Shown: positions 53,104 to 61,003 of the stretch, one piece after another
Layout: every line of letters begins with the position of its first letter
How positions within the stretch are numbered: the first letter of the stretch is position 1
NCBI GenBank assembly: GCA_004299095.1
Contig: SCQQ01000094.1
Location: 30,461-94,460, forward strand
From: Burkholderiaceae bacterium
GTDB lineage: Bacteria; Pseudomonadota; Gammaproteobacteria; Burkholderiales; Burkholderiaceae_C
Length of the DNA: 64,000 nucleotides
Reading direction: 5' to 3'
Made by a program: the position numbers and the translations under genes
Notes under the pieces: model-generated
The model's database searches: none
What the model was told of the DNA's origin: nothing
The model's input: only the letters and a program-made list of their open reading frames with translations

Positions 53104-53346
53104 ATGCACAACCAACATGCTGCACGCGCGGCAGGAAAACGCGCACCTGATGCCCGGTATCAACCGGCTCTGATCTACATCGGGCCCGACGATGGCTCGG
53201 GCATCGAAACCGGCATCCGTAAGGCGCTGCCCGGCCCGTCCTACAGCGAGCCCACGCACGCACTGGCCGCCGCCGTCTTTGCTCTTGACTCCGGCCGCCA
53301 TGCCGACGCTATCGGCGCGACTTGCATCTCGGGGGTGGCGTCATGA
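53104..53346 (+). CDS. Hypothetical protein of the element operon
   Basis: An 80-residue protein without recognised domain, N-terminus basic (MHNQHAARAAGKRAPDARY). It overlaps the next gene by four bases (ATGA). Function unknown. Confidence 0.55.
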   Translation: MHNQHAARAAGKRAPDARYQPALIYIGPDDGSGIETGIRKALPGPSYSEPTHALAAAVFALDSGRHADAIGATCISGVAS

Positions 53347-53819
53347 GCAAGCAAACGCAAAACACCGCTGAAGCCCTGCTGGTGCCGTCACCCATGTTCG
53401 GAGCGAAAGCCGCCGAGCTGCTGATGCGCCAATGCCTGGACCTGGTGGAGTACACGGTCGACGGATTGATCGAGCGGTACGAAAACGAAGGCACCGACCG
53501 GGGCACCGCCGAAGAGGAAACCGCAGAGTGTCATGCGTACAGCGGCCTGCTGCTGGTGCGCGACGAGCTCAAGCGCCTGATCGCCCCGGACACCACCTTG
53601 GAAACCATGCAAGCAAGCTGGTGGCAAATCTCCGGCGTGATCAACATGGTGGCCGCCACGTGTCCGAAGAAGGGAACGACCGCAGGCAACGACACCGCGT
53701 GGCTGGTAGAGCAACTGGACGCGCTGCCCGGCCTTTGGCAGCACGTTGAAGAGCGACCGCGCTACGTGACGCGGGCACCGGGCCAACAGGCGGCGAACGG
53801 CGGGAGGGTGAAGCAATGA
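53343..53819 (+). CDS. Hypothetical protein of the element operon
   Basis: A 158-residue mainly helical, acidic protein (MSKQTQNTAEALLVPSPMFG at the start) with no known domain or membrane segment. It overlaps genes on both sides by four bases, so it is translated as part of the replication operon. Function unknown. Confidence 0.65.
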   Translation: MSKQTQNTAEALLVPSPMFGAKAAELLMRQCLDLVEYTVDGLIERYENEGTDRGTAEEETAECHAYSGLLLVRDELKRLIAPDTTLETMQASWWQISGVINMVAATCPKKGTTAGNDTAWLVEQLDALPGLWQHVEERPRYVTRAPGQQAANGGRVKQ

Positions 53820-54040
53820 CGCAAGCCGCACCCGATCCAATCATGGAAGCCATCCGCTCGTTGGGCGACGCAATGATGGTAGTGGCCCGCTACCGCTGCG
53901 CGCAAAACCGCGCTGAATGGCCGGAAGACTTCCGCGACGCCCTGGAAGAGTTGGACGGTTGCCTGTTGCAAATCGGCAGGGCATTGCAGGCGCACGATTC
54001 AGCGATAGGGAAATCGATCACTGGGAGGTCAACGCAATGA
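53816..54040 (+). CDS. Small hypothetical protein of the element operon
   Basis: A 74-residue helical protein (MTQAAPDPIMEAIRSLGDAM) overlapping both neighbours by four bases. No domain recognised. Confidence 0.55.
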   Translation: MTQAAPDPIMEAIRSLGDAMMVVARYRCAQNRAEWPEDFRDALEELDGCLLQIGRALQAHDSAIGKSITGRSTQ

Positions 54041-55029
54041 CCGGCCAAAGAAAAAGCGCCTCCGGGTTCCAGCCGAGCGGCGCTTTCCAATCAACAGTGC
54101 AGCGCGAGTTTACCGGATCGGCCGATCCGCGTGAAGCCTATTCGGCCCTGCGCGCCATCCCCTGCCCCGCTGACCGTGACACGTGGTGGCGCATCGTGGG
54201 CTCCGCCCTGGAGGCCGGAATCGACGAAGACGAAGTGCTCACCTGGTGCGAATCCGGCCCCGGCTTCAACTGTATCGACGCCCGCTCCACCATCCGTTCA
54301 TTGGCACGCCGTGGCCACTCCGGCCGCAGTGGCTCGCTCTTCCGGCTCGCACGTGATCGCGGCTGGCGCGGGGAGTACCGGCATGCTCCCAGGCGGCCAG
54401 TGCAGGCCGTACAGCCCGACGCGCTGCGCACTAAGCTGTCGGACTGGGGCCGCAAGCTCTGGCGCGAATGCCAGCCGATTGGCGGCATCGCCGCCGCGTA
54501 CCTCACGGCCCGCAACTGCGTGCTACCGCCCGTCGACGGCGCGCTGCGCTGGCATCCGAAGCTGAAACACCCGAGCGGCCATGTTGGCCCGGCGCTGGTA
54601 GCGCTTGTCACCAACGCGCTCACGCGCGAGCCCATCAGCCTGCACCGAACCTGGATTACGGCCACCGGCAAAGCGGACGTGCAACCGGCGCGGCTGTACC
54701 TTGCGGGCCACGACCTCACGGACGGCGTGATCCGGCTTTGGCCCGATGAACTGGTCACCTACGGGCTCGGCATTGCCGAGGGCATCGAAACGGCGCTGTC
54801 GCTCGCGTGGGGCTTCACACCCGTGTGGGCGATGCTTGACGCGGGGCACCTGAGCGGGTTCAAGCCGCTGCCGGGTATCGAGACCTTGGCCATCGCCTGC
54901 GACAACGATCCGGCCGGAATCAAGGCGAGCCGGGAATGCTCAGAGCGCTGGTCGGCCGCTGGTGCGGACGTGATCGTCACGCGGCAAGAGGTGAACGACC
55001 TCAACGACGTGCTAGAGGTGGCCGCATGA
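54037..55029 (+). CDS. Toprim-domain primase-like protein
   Basis: A 330-residue protein. An N-terminal PriCT-like region (DRDTWWRIVGSALEAG) is followed by a middle domain. The C-terminal Toprim fold is marked by the acidic motifs GLGIAEGIETALSLAW and IACDNDPAGI, which bind metal in primases and topoisomerases. No zinc-finger domain is seen. With the DUF3987 ATPase next to it, it should form the element's replication primase-helicase pair. GGGAGG precedes the ATG. Confidence 0.85.
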   Translation: MTGQRKSASGFQPSGAFQSTVQREFTGSADPREAYSALRAIPCPADRDTWWRIVGSALEAGIDEDEVLTWCESGPGFNCIDARSTIRSLARRGHSGRSGSLFRLARDRGWRGEYRHAPRRPVQAVQPDALRTKLSDWGRKLWRECQPIGGIAAAYLTARNCVLPPVDGALRWHPKLKHPSGHVGPALVALVTNALTREPISLHRTWITATGKADVQPARLYLAGHDLTDGVIRLWPDELVTYGLGIAEGIETALSLAWGFTPVWAMLDAGHLSGFKPLPGIETLAIACDNDPAGIKASRECSERWSAAGADVIVTRQEVNDLNDVLEVAA

Positions 55030-56630
55030 ATGCACGCGAAGAAAAGAACCGCGCCGTCATGGCGGGCGTGCTGGCCGATGCCGAGAAAATCCCCGCGCAC
55101 TCGGCAACCGTTATCGCGCTGCCCGGCGGCCAACCTGCCGAATGGCCCGAGCCGACACCTCTGCCCGATCCGCTTCCTGCCGTGGCGCCGTTCGAGTCGG
55201 ACCTGTTGCCCGGAGCCTTCCGGGGCTGGATCATGGACATTGCCGAGCGCATGCAGTGCCCGCCCGATTTTCCGGCGGTCGGTGCCATCGTGTCGCTTTC
55301 CGGGCTGATTGGTGCGCGTGCCGTGGCCGCCCCGAAGGAGCGCGACGATTGGCGCGTGGTGCCCAACTTGTGGGGGCTTGTGATCGGCAGACCTGGCGTC
55401 ATGAAGTCGCCCGCACTCTCCGAAAGCAAGAAACCGCTCGATCGCCTGGAGCTCAGCGAACGCGAGAAATTCGACCTGGCCCACGCGGAATGGGAGACCG
55501 AATGCAAGCTCGCAGGGATCGAGTCCAAGGAAAACGAGAAGAAGGCGGCCAAAGCCATCAAGGACAAAGCCAGGGCGCGCAGCCTGCTGCAGGCCGTGGA
55601 ACCACCGCCCGAGCCGGTCATGCGCCGCCTGATCGCCAACGACGTAACGCAGGAAAAGCTCGCGGATTTGCTCACGGCCAACCCGTGGGGCTTGCTTGTG
55701 TACCGCGACGAGCTGCACGGCCTGATCGCCAGCATGGATCGGGAAGGCCAGGAAGGCGCGCGCGGGTTCTACCTGACGGCCTATGACGGCAACCAGGGCT
55801 ATGCGGTCGACCGGATCGTGCGTGGTGAAAGCTACGTGCAGCGCGTCTGCTTTGCCCTCTTGGGCTGCATGCAGCCGGGCAAGGCGCAAAGCTACGTGCG
55901 GGAGGCAGTGCGCGGGGGCAAGGGTGATGACGGCCTGCTGCAGCGCTTCGGGCTTACCGTGTGGCCTGATATATCGGGCGACTGGCGCAAGGTGGACCGC
56001 TGGCCGGATACCGATGCCAAGGATCGCGCCTGGCGAGTCTTTGAACGCCTTTCGGCGCTGGAACCCGCGAGCGAGACCACGCCCAGGGAATGGCGGTTCA
56101 CGCCGCAGGCGCAGGGTATTTATTGGGACTGGGCGGAGCCGTTCGAGCGGGAAGTGCGCGGGGCGGAGCTGCATCCCGCGCTCGTTTCCCACCTGGCCAA
56201 GTACCGCAAGCTCATTCCAGCGCTCGCGCTGATCTTCGCCCTGGTCGACACGCCCGACGCGGGGGCCATCGGCGTGCAGGAACTGACCCGAGCGCTCGCA
56301 TGGGGCGACTACCTGCGCACGCACGCCGAGCGCCTGTACGCCGCCGCCACGATTCCAGAGACAGCAGGCGCGGAATCACTGCTCGCCCGGATCAAGGCCG
56401 GCCGGCTCGCTGATGCCGATGGCGTGCTGCCCGAATCGTTCACACCCCGGCAAATCGCCGTGAAGCATTGGGCCGGGCTCGCGACGCCCGACGAAGTGCG
56501 CAAGGCCTGCGAGCTGCTGGCGGAGTACGGTTGGCTGGAACGTGAAGATATCCCGACCGGCGCTGCTGGTGGGCGGCCAAGCGAGCGATATCGGCTGCAC
56601 CCCGTCCTGATCACAGGGGGTGCGTCATGA
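55026..56630 (+). CDS. DUF3987 (YfjI-like) replicative ATPase/helicase
   Basis: A 534-residue P-loop protein. Walker A-like GLVIGRPGVMKSPAL and Walker B-like LLVYRDELHGLI are in the N-terminal half, separated by a charged helical insert (ENEKKAAKAIKDKARARSLL). The C-terminal part ends in a winged-helix-like segment. DUF3987 proteins accompany primases in satellites and integrative elements. Its ATG overlaps the primase stop (ATGA). Confidence 0.85.
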   Translation: MNAREEKNRAVMAGVLADAEKIPAHSATVIALPGGQPAEWPEPTPLPDPLPAVAPFESDLLPGAFRGWIMDIAERMQCPPDFPAVGAIVSLSGLIGARAVAAPKERDDWRVVPNLWGLVIGRPGVMKSPALSESKKPLDRLELSEREKFDLAHAEWETECKLAGIESKENEKKAAKAIKDKARARSLLQAVEPPPEPVMRRLIANDVTQEKLADLLTANPWGLLVYRDELHGLIASMDREGQEGARGFYLTAYDGNQGYAVDRIVRGESYVQRVCFALLGCMQPGKAQSYVREAVRGGKGDDGLLQRFGLTVWPDISGDWRKVDRWPDTDAKDRAWRVFERLSALEPASETTPREWRFTPQAQGIYWDWAEPFEREVRGAELHPALVSHLAKYRKLIPALALIFALVDTPDAGAIGVQELTRALAWGDYLRTHAERLYAAATIPETAGAESLLARIKAGRLADADGVLPESFTPRQIAVKHWAGLATPDEVRKACELLAEYGWLEREDIPTGAAGGRPSERYRLHPVLITGGAS

Positions 56631-57127
56631 GCTGGCTCGCACGACTGAAAAATCCAGAACGCCCAAACTCGGACGCTACGAAAGCTACGAAACCCCCGCA
56701 GGAGGCAAAAACAGGGTGTTTTGTAGGTTTCGTAGCGTGCCCGGCGCTGGATTCTGAAAAGTTCACTTCCGCCAACGACGCGGCGAAAACCCCGGCCGCC
56801 CGGCCTTTCACCTGGCCGCACGGCACCGCCTGGAACGCGGCAGAGGTTGACCTGTTCATCCGGCGCGTGGCGCTCTTCAACGATCGGGGCATGAGCATCA
56901 AGGCCGCCGAAACTTTGGCCGAGGAGCTGCTGCAGCGGGACCGCGATGGCGACGATAGGACGCTCTGTATTGAGTGCGCGCACTTCCGGCGCGGGCGCTG
57001 CGGCAACTGGGCCGCTGCTGGTTTCGTAAAGGCACGTGATGCCGAGGCCATGGGCGACTACGCCAGCGCGATGAAGCGCTGCTCCGGCTTCACCCCGGCC
57101 ATTCAAGCGGAGGCCAGCCATGATTGA
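56627..57127 (+). CDS. Hypothetical cysteine-rich protein of the element
   Basis: A 166-residue protein of no known family. A C-terminal CIECAHFRRGRCGN cluster could bind zinc. The N-terminal 40 codons contain copies B and C of the dispersed repeat facing each other, so the mRNA 5' end could fold into a long hairpin. It overlaps the DUF3987 gene and the next gene. Confidence 0.7.
   Translation: MSWLARLKNPERPNSDATKATKPPQEAKTGCFVGFVACPALDSEKFTSANDAAKTPAARPFTWPHGTAWNAAEVDLFIRRVALFNDRGMSIKAAETLAEELLQRDRDGDDRTLCIECAHFRRGRCGNWAAAGFVKARDAEAMGDYASAMKRCSGFTPAIQAEASHD
56672..56743. repeat. Facing repeat copies B and C forming a long hairpin
   Basis: Copy B (56672-56695, reading ACGCTACGAAAGCTACGAAA) and copy C (56715-56743, reading TTTTGTAGGTTTCGTAGCGT) are inverse of each other with few mismatches and a loop of about 20 nt. 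They lie in the 5' part of the gene at 56627. Confidence 0.7.
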
Positions 57128-57410
57128 CTTCACGCCCAAGCGCGAACGCGAGCTGCTGGCCGTGGCCGCCGCCGCGCTCGCATGGAACCGGGCCCGGCTG
57201 CGACGCATCGCCGTAGCAAAGTGCGTACCCGACAGCAGGTTTCACGCGAATAGCTCACGCGCTGAGGCCGCGCGCGCTGCTGCGCTCAGGGTTGAAGCGC
57301 ACGCCCTGGCCGGGTTGCGCAAAGCCTGCCGCATTGCTGATCCGGCTGCGCTCACGATCAACGTGGAAGCGGAATTCCTGCAGCCGCTCGCCCTGGAGGC
57401 TCCGCAATGA
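57120..57410 (+). CDS. Small hypothetical protein of the element
   Basis: A 96-residue alanine/arginine-rich helical protein (MIDFTPKRERELLAVAAAAL) overlapping both neighbours. No domain recognised. Confidence 0.6.
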   Translation: MIDFTPKRERELLAVAAAALAWNRARLRRIAVAKCVPDSRFHANSSRAEAARAAALRVEAHALAGLRKACRIADPAALTINVEAEFLQPLALEAPQ

Positions 57411-57751
57411 TTGATGCACTTGTGGCGGGCAAGCTCTACGCCAAGCCCCAGCCGCACACCGCCAAGAACGGCAACACCTTTGCGACCGCCAAGGTACGCG
57501 CCGCCGCCGGCGAAGAGGCGCTTTTCGTGAACGTCATCGCTTTCGAGGCTGGTGTGGTTTCCGCCCTGCTCGCCTTGGACGCGGGCGACTCGCTGGCGCT
57601 CACCGGCTCGGCGACGCCCAAAGTATGGACGGCCAAGGACGGCACCGCGCGGCCCGCTTTGGACGTGGTGGCCGCCCAGGTACTCACGCCCTACCACGTC
57701 ACCCGCAAACGCGCCGCCGTGGGCGCTTCCACACGGCAAACCGAAGACTGA
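57407..57751 (+). CDS. SSB-like single-stranded DNA-binding protein
   Basis: A 114-residue OB-fold protein: IDALVAGKLYAKPQPHTAKN and the beta strands TFATAKVRA, LFVNVIAFE and DSLALTGSATPKVW match short SSB proteins of integrative elements. It has no acidic C-terminal tip of chromosomal SSB. It should coat DNA during element replication together with the primase and ATPase upstream. Confidence 0.82.
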   Translation: MIDALVAGKLYAKPQPHTAKNGNTFATAKVRAAAGEEALFVNVIAFEAGVVSALLALDAGDSLALTGSATPKVWTAKDGTARPALDVVAAQVLTPYHVTRKRAAVGASTRQTED

Positions 57752-57761
57752 AGGAATCACC

Positions 57762-58628
57762 ATGCAAACATTCACGAAACGCGCAATCGACGTCACGATC
57801 AACTGGGGCAAAGGCGACTACGGCGCGACGCCCGGCCCCGACATCTTGCTCACCGGGCATCGCGTCCTGGCGCAAGTCGTCTACATCAATGGCGCGCAGC
57901 AAGCGACTGCCGACCTGCGCATCTATGGCATGACGTTGAACGAAATCAACCAATGCACCGGCACCAACCCGAACGCCTACGCGGTCACCGGTAGCCGCAT
58001 CCGCGTATCGGCCAGCACGGCCAAGGGTTCCATGGCGCAGATTTACGACGGGCAAATCCTGCGCAGCTTTGGCGAGTTCAACTCGCAGCCCGAGCCGTGC
58101 CTGCTGGTGTCGGCTCAGGGGGCGGTCATTGCATCGGCGAAGCCCGTGGCCGCCCGCAGTTACTCCGGGTCGGTGGACGCGGCGACGGTCTGTGCGGATA
58201 TCGCCAAGAGCATGAATCTGGCGTTCGAGAACAGCGGCGTCTCCGTGATCCTGGACAACCCCTATTTCTCTGGCACCGACTACACGCAACTCGTGGCCTG
58301 CACGGATGCAGCGAACATCAATTTTGCGGTCGACCGTGGCGTGCTGGCCATTTGGCCCAAGGGCGGCTCGCGCAAAGCCGAGGTGCCGATTCCTGTTTCG
58401 CCGCAGACCGGCATGGTGGGCTACCCCGACATTGGATCGGACCGGATATTCCTGCGCACGCTCATGAACCCCGACCTGGCGCTCGGAAGAAGGATGCAAG
58501 TCCAAAGCGACCTGATGCCAGCTTGCGGGATTTTTTCGATCATCTCCGTGATTCACAACGTCGAAAGCGAGTTGCCCGGCGGCGCATGGTTTACAGAGGT
58601 CCAAGCCGTGAAGGAGGCCATGCAATGA
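57762..58628 (+). CDS. Phage baseplate hub protein (gp27-like)
   Basis: A 288-residue structural protein. Blocks typical of myophage hub proteins are seen: QATADLRIYGMTLNEINQCT, VSVILDNPYFSGTDYTQLVA and EVPIPVSPQTGMVGYP. This protein forms the ring at the tail tip that carries the spike. GAAGGA precedes the ATG, which is 10 bp after the SSB-like gene. It is directly followed, with overlap, by the spike gene, the normal tail order, but no other tail genes are present. Confidence 0.85.
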   Translation: MQTFTKRAIDVTINWGKGDYGATPGPDILLTGHRVLAQVVYINGAQQATADLRIYGMTLNEINQCTGTNPNAYAVTGSRIRVSASTAKGSMAQIYDGQILRSFGEFNSQPEPCLLVSAQGAVIASAKPVAARSYSGSVDAATVCADIAKSMNLAFENSGVSVILDNPYFSGTDYTQLVACTDAANINFAVDRGVLAIWPKGGSRKAEVPIPVSPQTGMVGYPDIGSDRIFLRTLMNPDLALGRRMQVQSDLMPACGIFSIISVIHNVESELPGGAWFTEVQAVKEAMQ

Positions 58629-59323
58629 GCACGAAGACGCTACCGACATTCGATGATCCGGGCACGGGCACCGGCGAGTACAGCAGGCTGCGCTTTCTGG
58701 TGCAGTCCATTCTCGGCACGATGGGGACTTCCACCTTGGTGCGCGTGGTCGCTGTCACCAACTCCGGGGGCTTGTCGCCCGTGGGCTTCATTGATGCCCA
58801 GCCGCTGGTGAACCAAACGGACGCTGTGGGCCACGTGGTCCCGCATGGCGTGCTGCACCACCTCCCCTACTTCCGGCTGCAGGGCGGCGCGAACGCGGTG
58901 ATCCTTGACCCGCAACCGGGTGACATTGGCATTGCCGTCTTTGCAAGCCGCGACCTGTCCAAGGTGAAGGCGACGAAAGCGCAAGCCGCGCCCGGCTCGG
59001 CGCGCATGTTCAGCATGTCCGACGGCCTATACATCGGTGGCCTTCTGAACGGCACACCCAGCCAGTACGTGCAGTTCAACGCTGGAGGGATCACGCTCAC
59101 GTCGCCCAGCGCCATCACGTTGAACGCCCCGGAATGCACCATCAATGCGAACACCACCGTCAACGGCACCTTCTCGCAAGGCATGGGCGCGGCCGGGGGC
59201 ACGGCAACCATGCTCGGCCCCGTGACCGTCACGAACGACGTGTCCGCAGGCGGCAAGTCGCTTACCACGCACGTCCATTCGGGCGTGCAAACCGGTAGCG
59301 GCAACACCGGGGAGCCGCTGTAG
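58625..59323 (+). CDS. Gp138-family membrane-puncturing tail spike
   Basis: A 232-residue spike. An N-terminal OB-fold part ends near VILDPQPGDIGIAVFASRDL, a beta-helical shaft of short repeats follows, and the tip has THVHSGVQTGSGNTGEP, where HxH can hold an iron ion as in P2 gpV and phi92 Gp138. It would pierce the outer membrane at the end of a contractile tail. Overlaps the hub stop by four bases. Confidence 0.85.
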   Translation: MSTKTLPTFDDPGTGTGEYSRLRFLVQSILGTMGTSTLVRVVAVTNSGGLSPVGFIDAQPLVNQTDAVGHVVPHGVLHHLPYFRLQGGANAVILDPQPGDIGIAVFASRDLSKVKATKAQAAPGSARMFSMSDGLYIGGLLNGTPSQYVQFNAGGITLTSPSAITLNAPECTINANTTVNGTFSQGMGAAGGTATMLGPVTVTNDVSAGGKSLTTHVHSGVQTGSGNTGEPL

Positions 59324-59373
59324 GCCGCATTTTCTGCATAGGGATTCGCTGATGATTTCGTATTCTGTGAACC

Positions 59374-59970
59374 ATGAGTAGAGGCGGCACACGTTACGGC
59401 GCGGGGCGTCCCGGCTGGCATGCGAAGACAGGCGCGTTGCCGTCTATCGACTTGCGGCGCATCACGCGCGCCAAGCTGATGGACTGCACGCTCTATTGGC
59501 GCTGGCCCAGTGGTGGCGAGCCGACCGCGACGGCCACCACCAGCATGCACGATGGCTTCATGCGGTTTGAGTACGCGCGCGGCGGCAAGCACGCGACGGA
59601 AGATGTGCAGATTGCCCGGACCGGCTGCACCTACGGCGGCTCGCGGCCGTGGTTTCGCTGCCCGTGCTGTAGGCGGCGCTGCGCCGTGCTGTACGTGGGC
59701 GAGCGCTTGGCGTGCAGAGAGTGCTACCGGCTGCGCTACCCGAGCCAGTCAGAGGATGCAGGCACCAGAGTTTGGGACCGGAAGCGCAAACTTGCCAAGC
59801 GCCTTGGCTGCGAAGCTCACGAATGGGATGAAGCCGAAAAGCCGCGCGGCATGCACTGGTCGACGTTCGAGCGGATACGGGGCGAGCTTTCCGACTTGGA
59901 CGCTTGGCTTGATGCGCAACTGGTGTTTCTTGTTGCTCGCTCGCGGCCGGGCTGGCTGCCGCTGCCGTGA
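59374..59970 (+). CDS. Zinc-ribbon hypothetical protein common in mobile elements
   Basis: A 198-residue protein with a zinc ribbon: FRCPCCRRRCAVLYV and RLACRECYRLRYPSQSEDAG provide the cysteine pairs. It starts MSRGGTRYGAGRPGWHAK, a pattern seen in a family carried by prophages and integrative elements of Burkholderiales. Function unknown; DNA or RNA binding is likely. Confidence 0.75.
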   Translation: MSRGGTRYGAGRPGWHAKTGALPSIDLRRITRAKLMDCTLYWRWPSGGEPTATATTSMHDGFMRFEYARGGKHATEDVQIARTGCTYGGSRPWFRCPCCRRRCAVLYVGERLACRECYRLRYPSQSEDAGTRVWDRKRKLAKRLGCEAHEWDEAEKPRGMHWSTFERIRGELSDLDAWLDAQLVFLVARSRPGWLPLP

Positions 59971-60350
59971 CGCCAGAAGCCGCGTTTCAAACGGCGCACG
60001 GGAGGAAACCCGGACACCCGGATCGGGTGTCTCGACAAGCACGCCCCAAGCGCGCGCGGGGGGCCTTTCTAAAACAGAAAAGAATAGAAATGGCTGGGCA
60101 AGCCCCATGCACGCGGAAACCTGGACACCCGGACCGGGAGCCCAGCGCGGGGCGTGCGGTGAAATCTGTTCCTCTGCCGATGCCGGATTCCCGGCATCGA
60201 CGCAATCCGCATGCGCGCGTGGGCGAAGAAGGGCTCACTTTTGAGCCGTCCCCAACCCATGGCGGTCTTTGAATTTAATCAAACGAAAATCAAGCCGCAC
60301 TCCGCCCCGGATTGGGTTTCGAAAGTTTCGAAAGTTTCGAAAGGGACACC
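59971..60350. other. Hairpin-rich stretch, probably non-coding
   Basis: A GTG-started open frame (59967-60272, 101 codons) with two RKPGHPDR copies exists but has no recognised homology, so I treat it as doubtful. Perfect hairpins: GACACCCG/CGGGTGTC at 60013-60031, CGATGCCGG/CCGGCATCG at 60178-60199, and GGCTCA/TGAGCC with loop CTTT at 60232-60247. These could be an RNA gene, an origin or packaging signal. Confidence 0.5.
60316..60342 (+). repeat. Three tandem copies of GTTTCGAAA
   Basis: A perfect 3 x 9-bp array, each unit containing the palindrome TTTCGAAA, 8 bp before the ATG of the small exported protein. It may be an operator or iteron array. Confidence 0.85.
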
Positions 60351-60677
60351 ATGAAGAAGCTCGCCATCCTTGCGCTTGCGCTTGCCTGCGGGAGCGCCTT
60401 CGCCAACCCTGCGGGCGATAGGTGCATGGAGCTTGGCCTGTACGCCCAAGCCGCCGCGTGGAACCGCAACCTTGGCAACACGCCCCAAGTGGCCTACGCC
60501 GCGCTGCGAGGGGTTCCCATTGGCGACTACGGGCCGATGGATGATTCGGCACTCAAGAGCCTGATCAACGAGGTGTATTTCTCGCACGCCCTGGAGCGCA
60601 CCACGGCCGCCCACGTGTTCGACGCCTACTTCGGCCTGTGCACCGGGCGCATCAAACCGATGGTGCCGCTCAAGTGA
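60351..60677 (+). CDS. Small exported hypothetical protein
   Basis: A 108-residue protein with a clear signal peptide (MKKLAILALALACGSAFA, cut before NPAGD). The mature 90 residues hold two cysteines (CMELG and LCTG) that could form a disulfide. No known family. AAAGGGA precedes the ATG. As the only clearly exported product of the element it may act in the periplasm, perhaps on phage entry or lysis; inference. Confidence 0.65.
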   Translation: MKKLAILALALACGSAFANPAGDRCMELGLYAQAAAWNRNLGNTPQVAYAALRGVPIGDYGPMDDSALKSLINEVYFSHALERTTAAHVFDAYFGLCTGRIKPMVPLK

Positions 60678-60688
60678 GCCGCGCGCGT

Positions 60689-60702
60689 GGGGGGGGGGGG
60701 GG
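60689..60702 (+). repeat. Run of 14 guanines
   Basis: A 14-base G homopolymer starting 12 bp past the stop of the exported protein gene. It may vary by slippage or be an assembly artefact. No gene spans it. Confidence 0.9.
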
Positions 60703-60784
60703 AGGAGCGACAGCAGGCCCCCGAAACAGGGGCGTGCTCTTGGCGCAACCTGCCCCACACTGAGCGCAATTTCGCGCTCAGTAG

Positions 60785-61003
60785 CTATCAGCGCAGCGCG
60801 CACATGCCGTCAAGCGTCGCAAGGAAATCTGGAAGACGCTGAAGCTGGAAGAAATTCAGGTGGGAAAAATTTTCCCACCTGAAATCGGATACGGGAAACC
60901 TCCTCCACAAGAGCGCGAGTTCGCCGCCGAAACCGCAGAGGCATCCGGCCAGACGAAGCGCTCCATCAATCAGCAACTGGCGCGGGCGGGGGAACGGGCT
61001 CAC
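60785..61003 (+). pseudogene. Remnant of a ParB-like nuclease-domain protein
   Basis: An open frame without a start codon reads HAVKRRKEIWKTLKLEE and, further on, REFAAETAEASGQTKRSINQ, matching the middle segment after the ParB N-terminal domain of phage and element proteins, where HTH recognition follows. The N-terminal ParB domain is missing and the C-terminus degenerates after about 61003. A hairpin ACTGAGCGC/GCGCTCAGT (60759-60782) lies just before it. Confidence 0.6.
60855..60883. repeat. 29-bp perfect palindrome
   Basis: Arms TTCAGGTGGGAAAA and TTTTCCCACCTGAA around one base, in the ParB-like remnant. This is the longest perfect palindrome I found in the window. Confidence 0.9.

Noticed and set aside
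52312..53301. 329-codon open frame on the minus strand of the element
   Set aside because: It crosses the HTH gene and two small plus-strand genes; the translation has no recognisable domain and the plus-strand genes have ribosome sites and ATGA coupling.
54759..56324. 521-codon open frame on the minus strand
   Set aside because: It is the antisense shadow of the primase-like and DUF3987 genes; its translation is low-complexity and has no domain, while the plus strand shows clear Toprim and P-loop motifs.
59967..60272. 101-codon frame with two RKPGHPDR copies after the zinc-ribbon gene
   Set aside because: GTG start on the preceding stop, no homology, and the repeated peptide is a by-product of DNA hairpins; not listed as a gene.
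60316..60342. CRISPR array
   Set aside because: Three 9-bp tandem units without spacers; no cas genes anywhere in the window.
60681..60720. G-run as part of a terminator
   Set aside because: No complementary C-run and no T-run follows on either strand.
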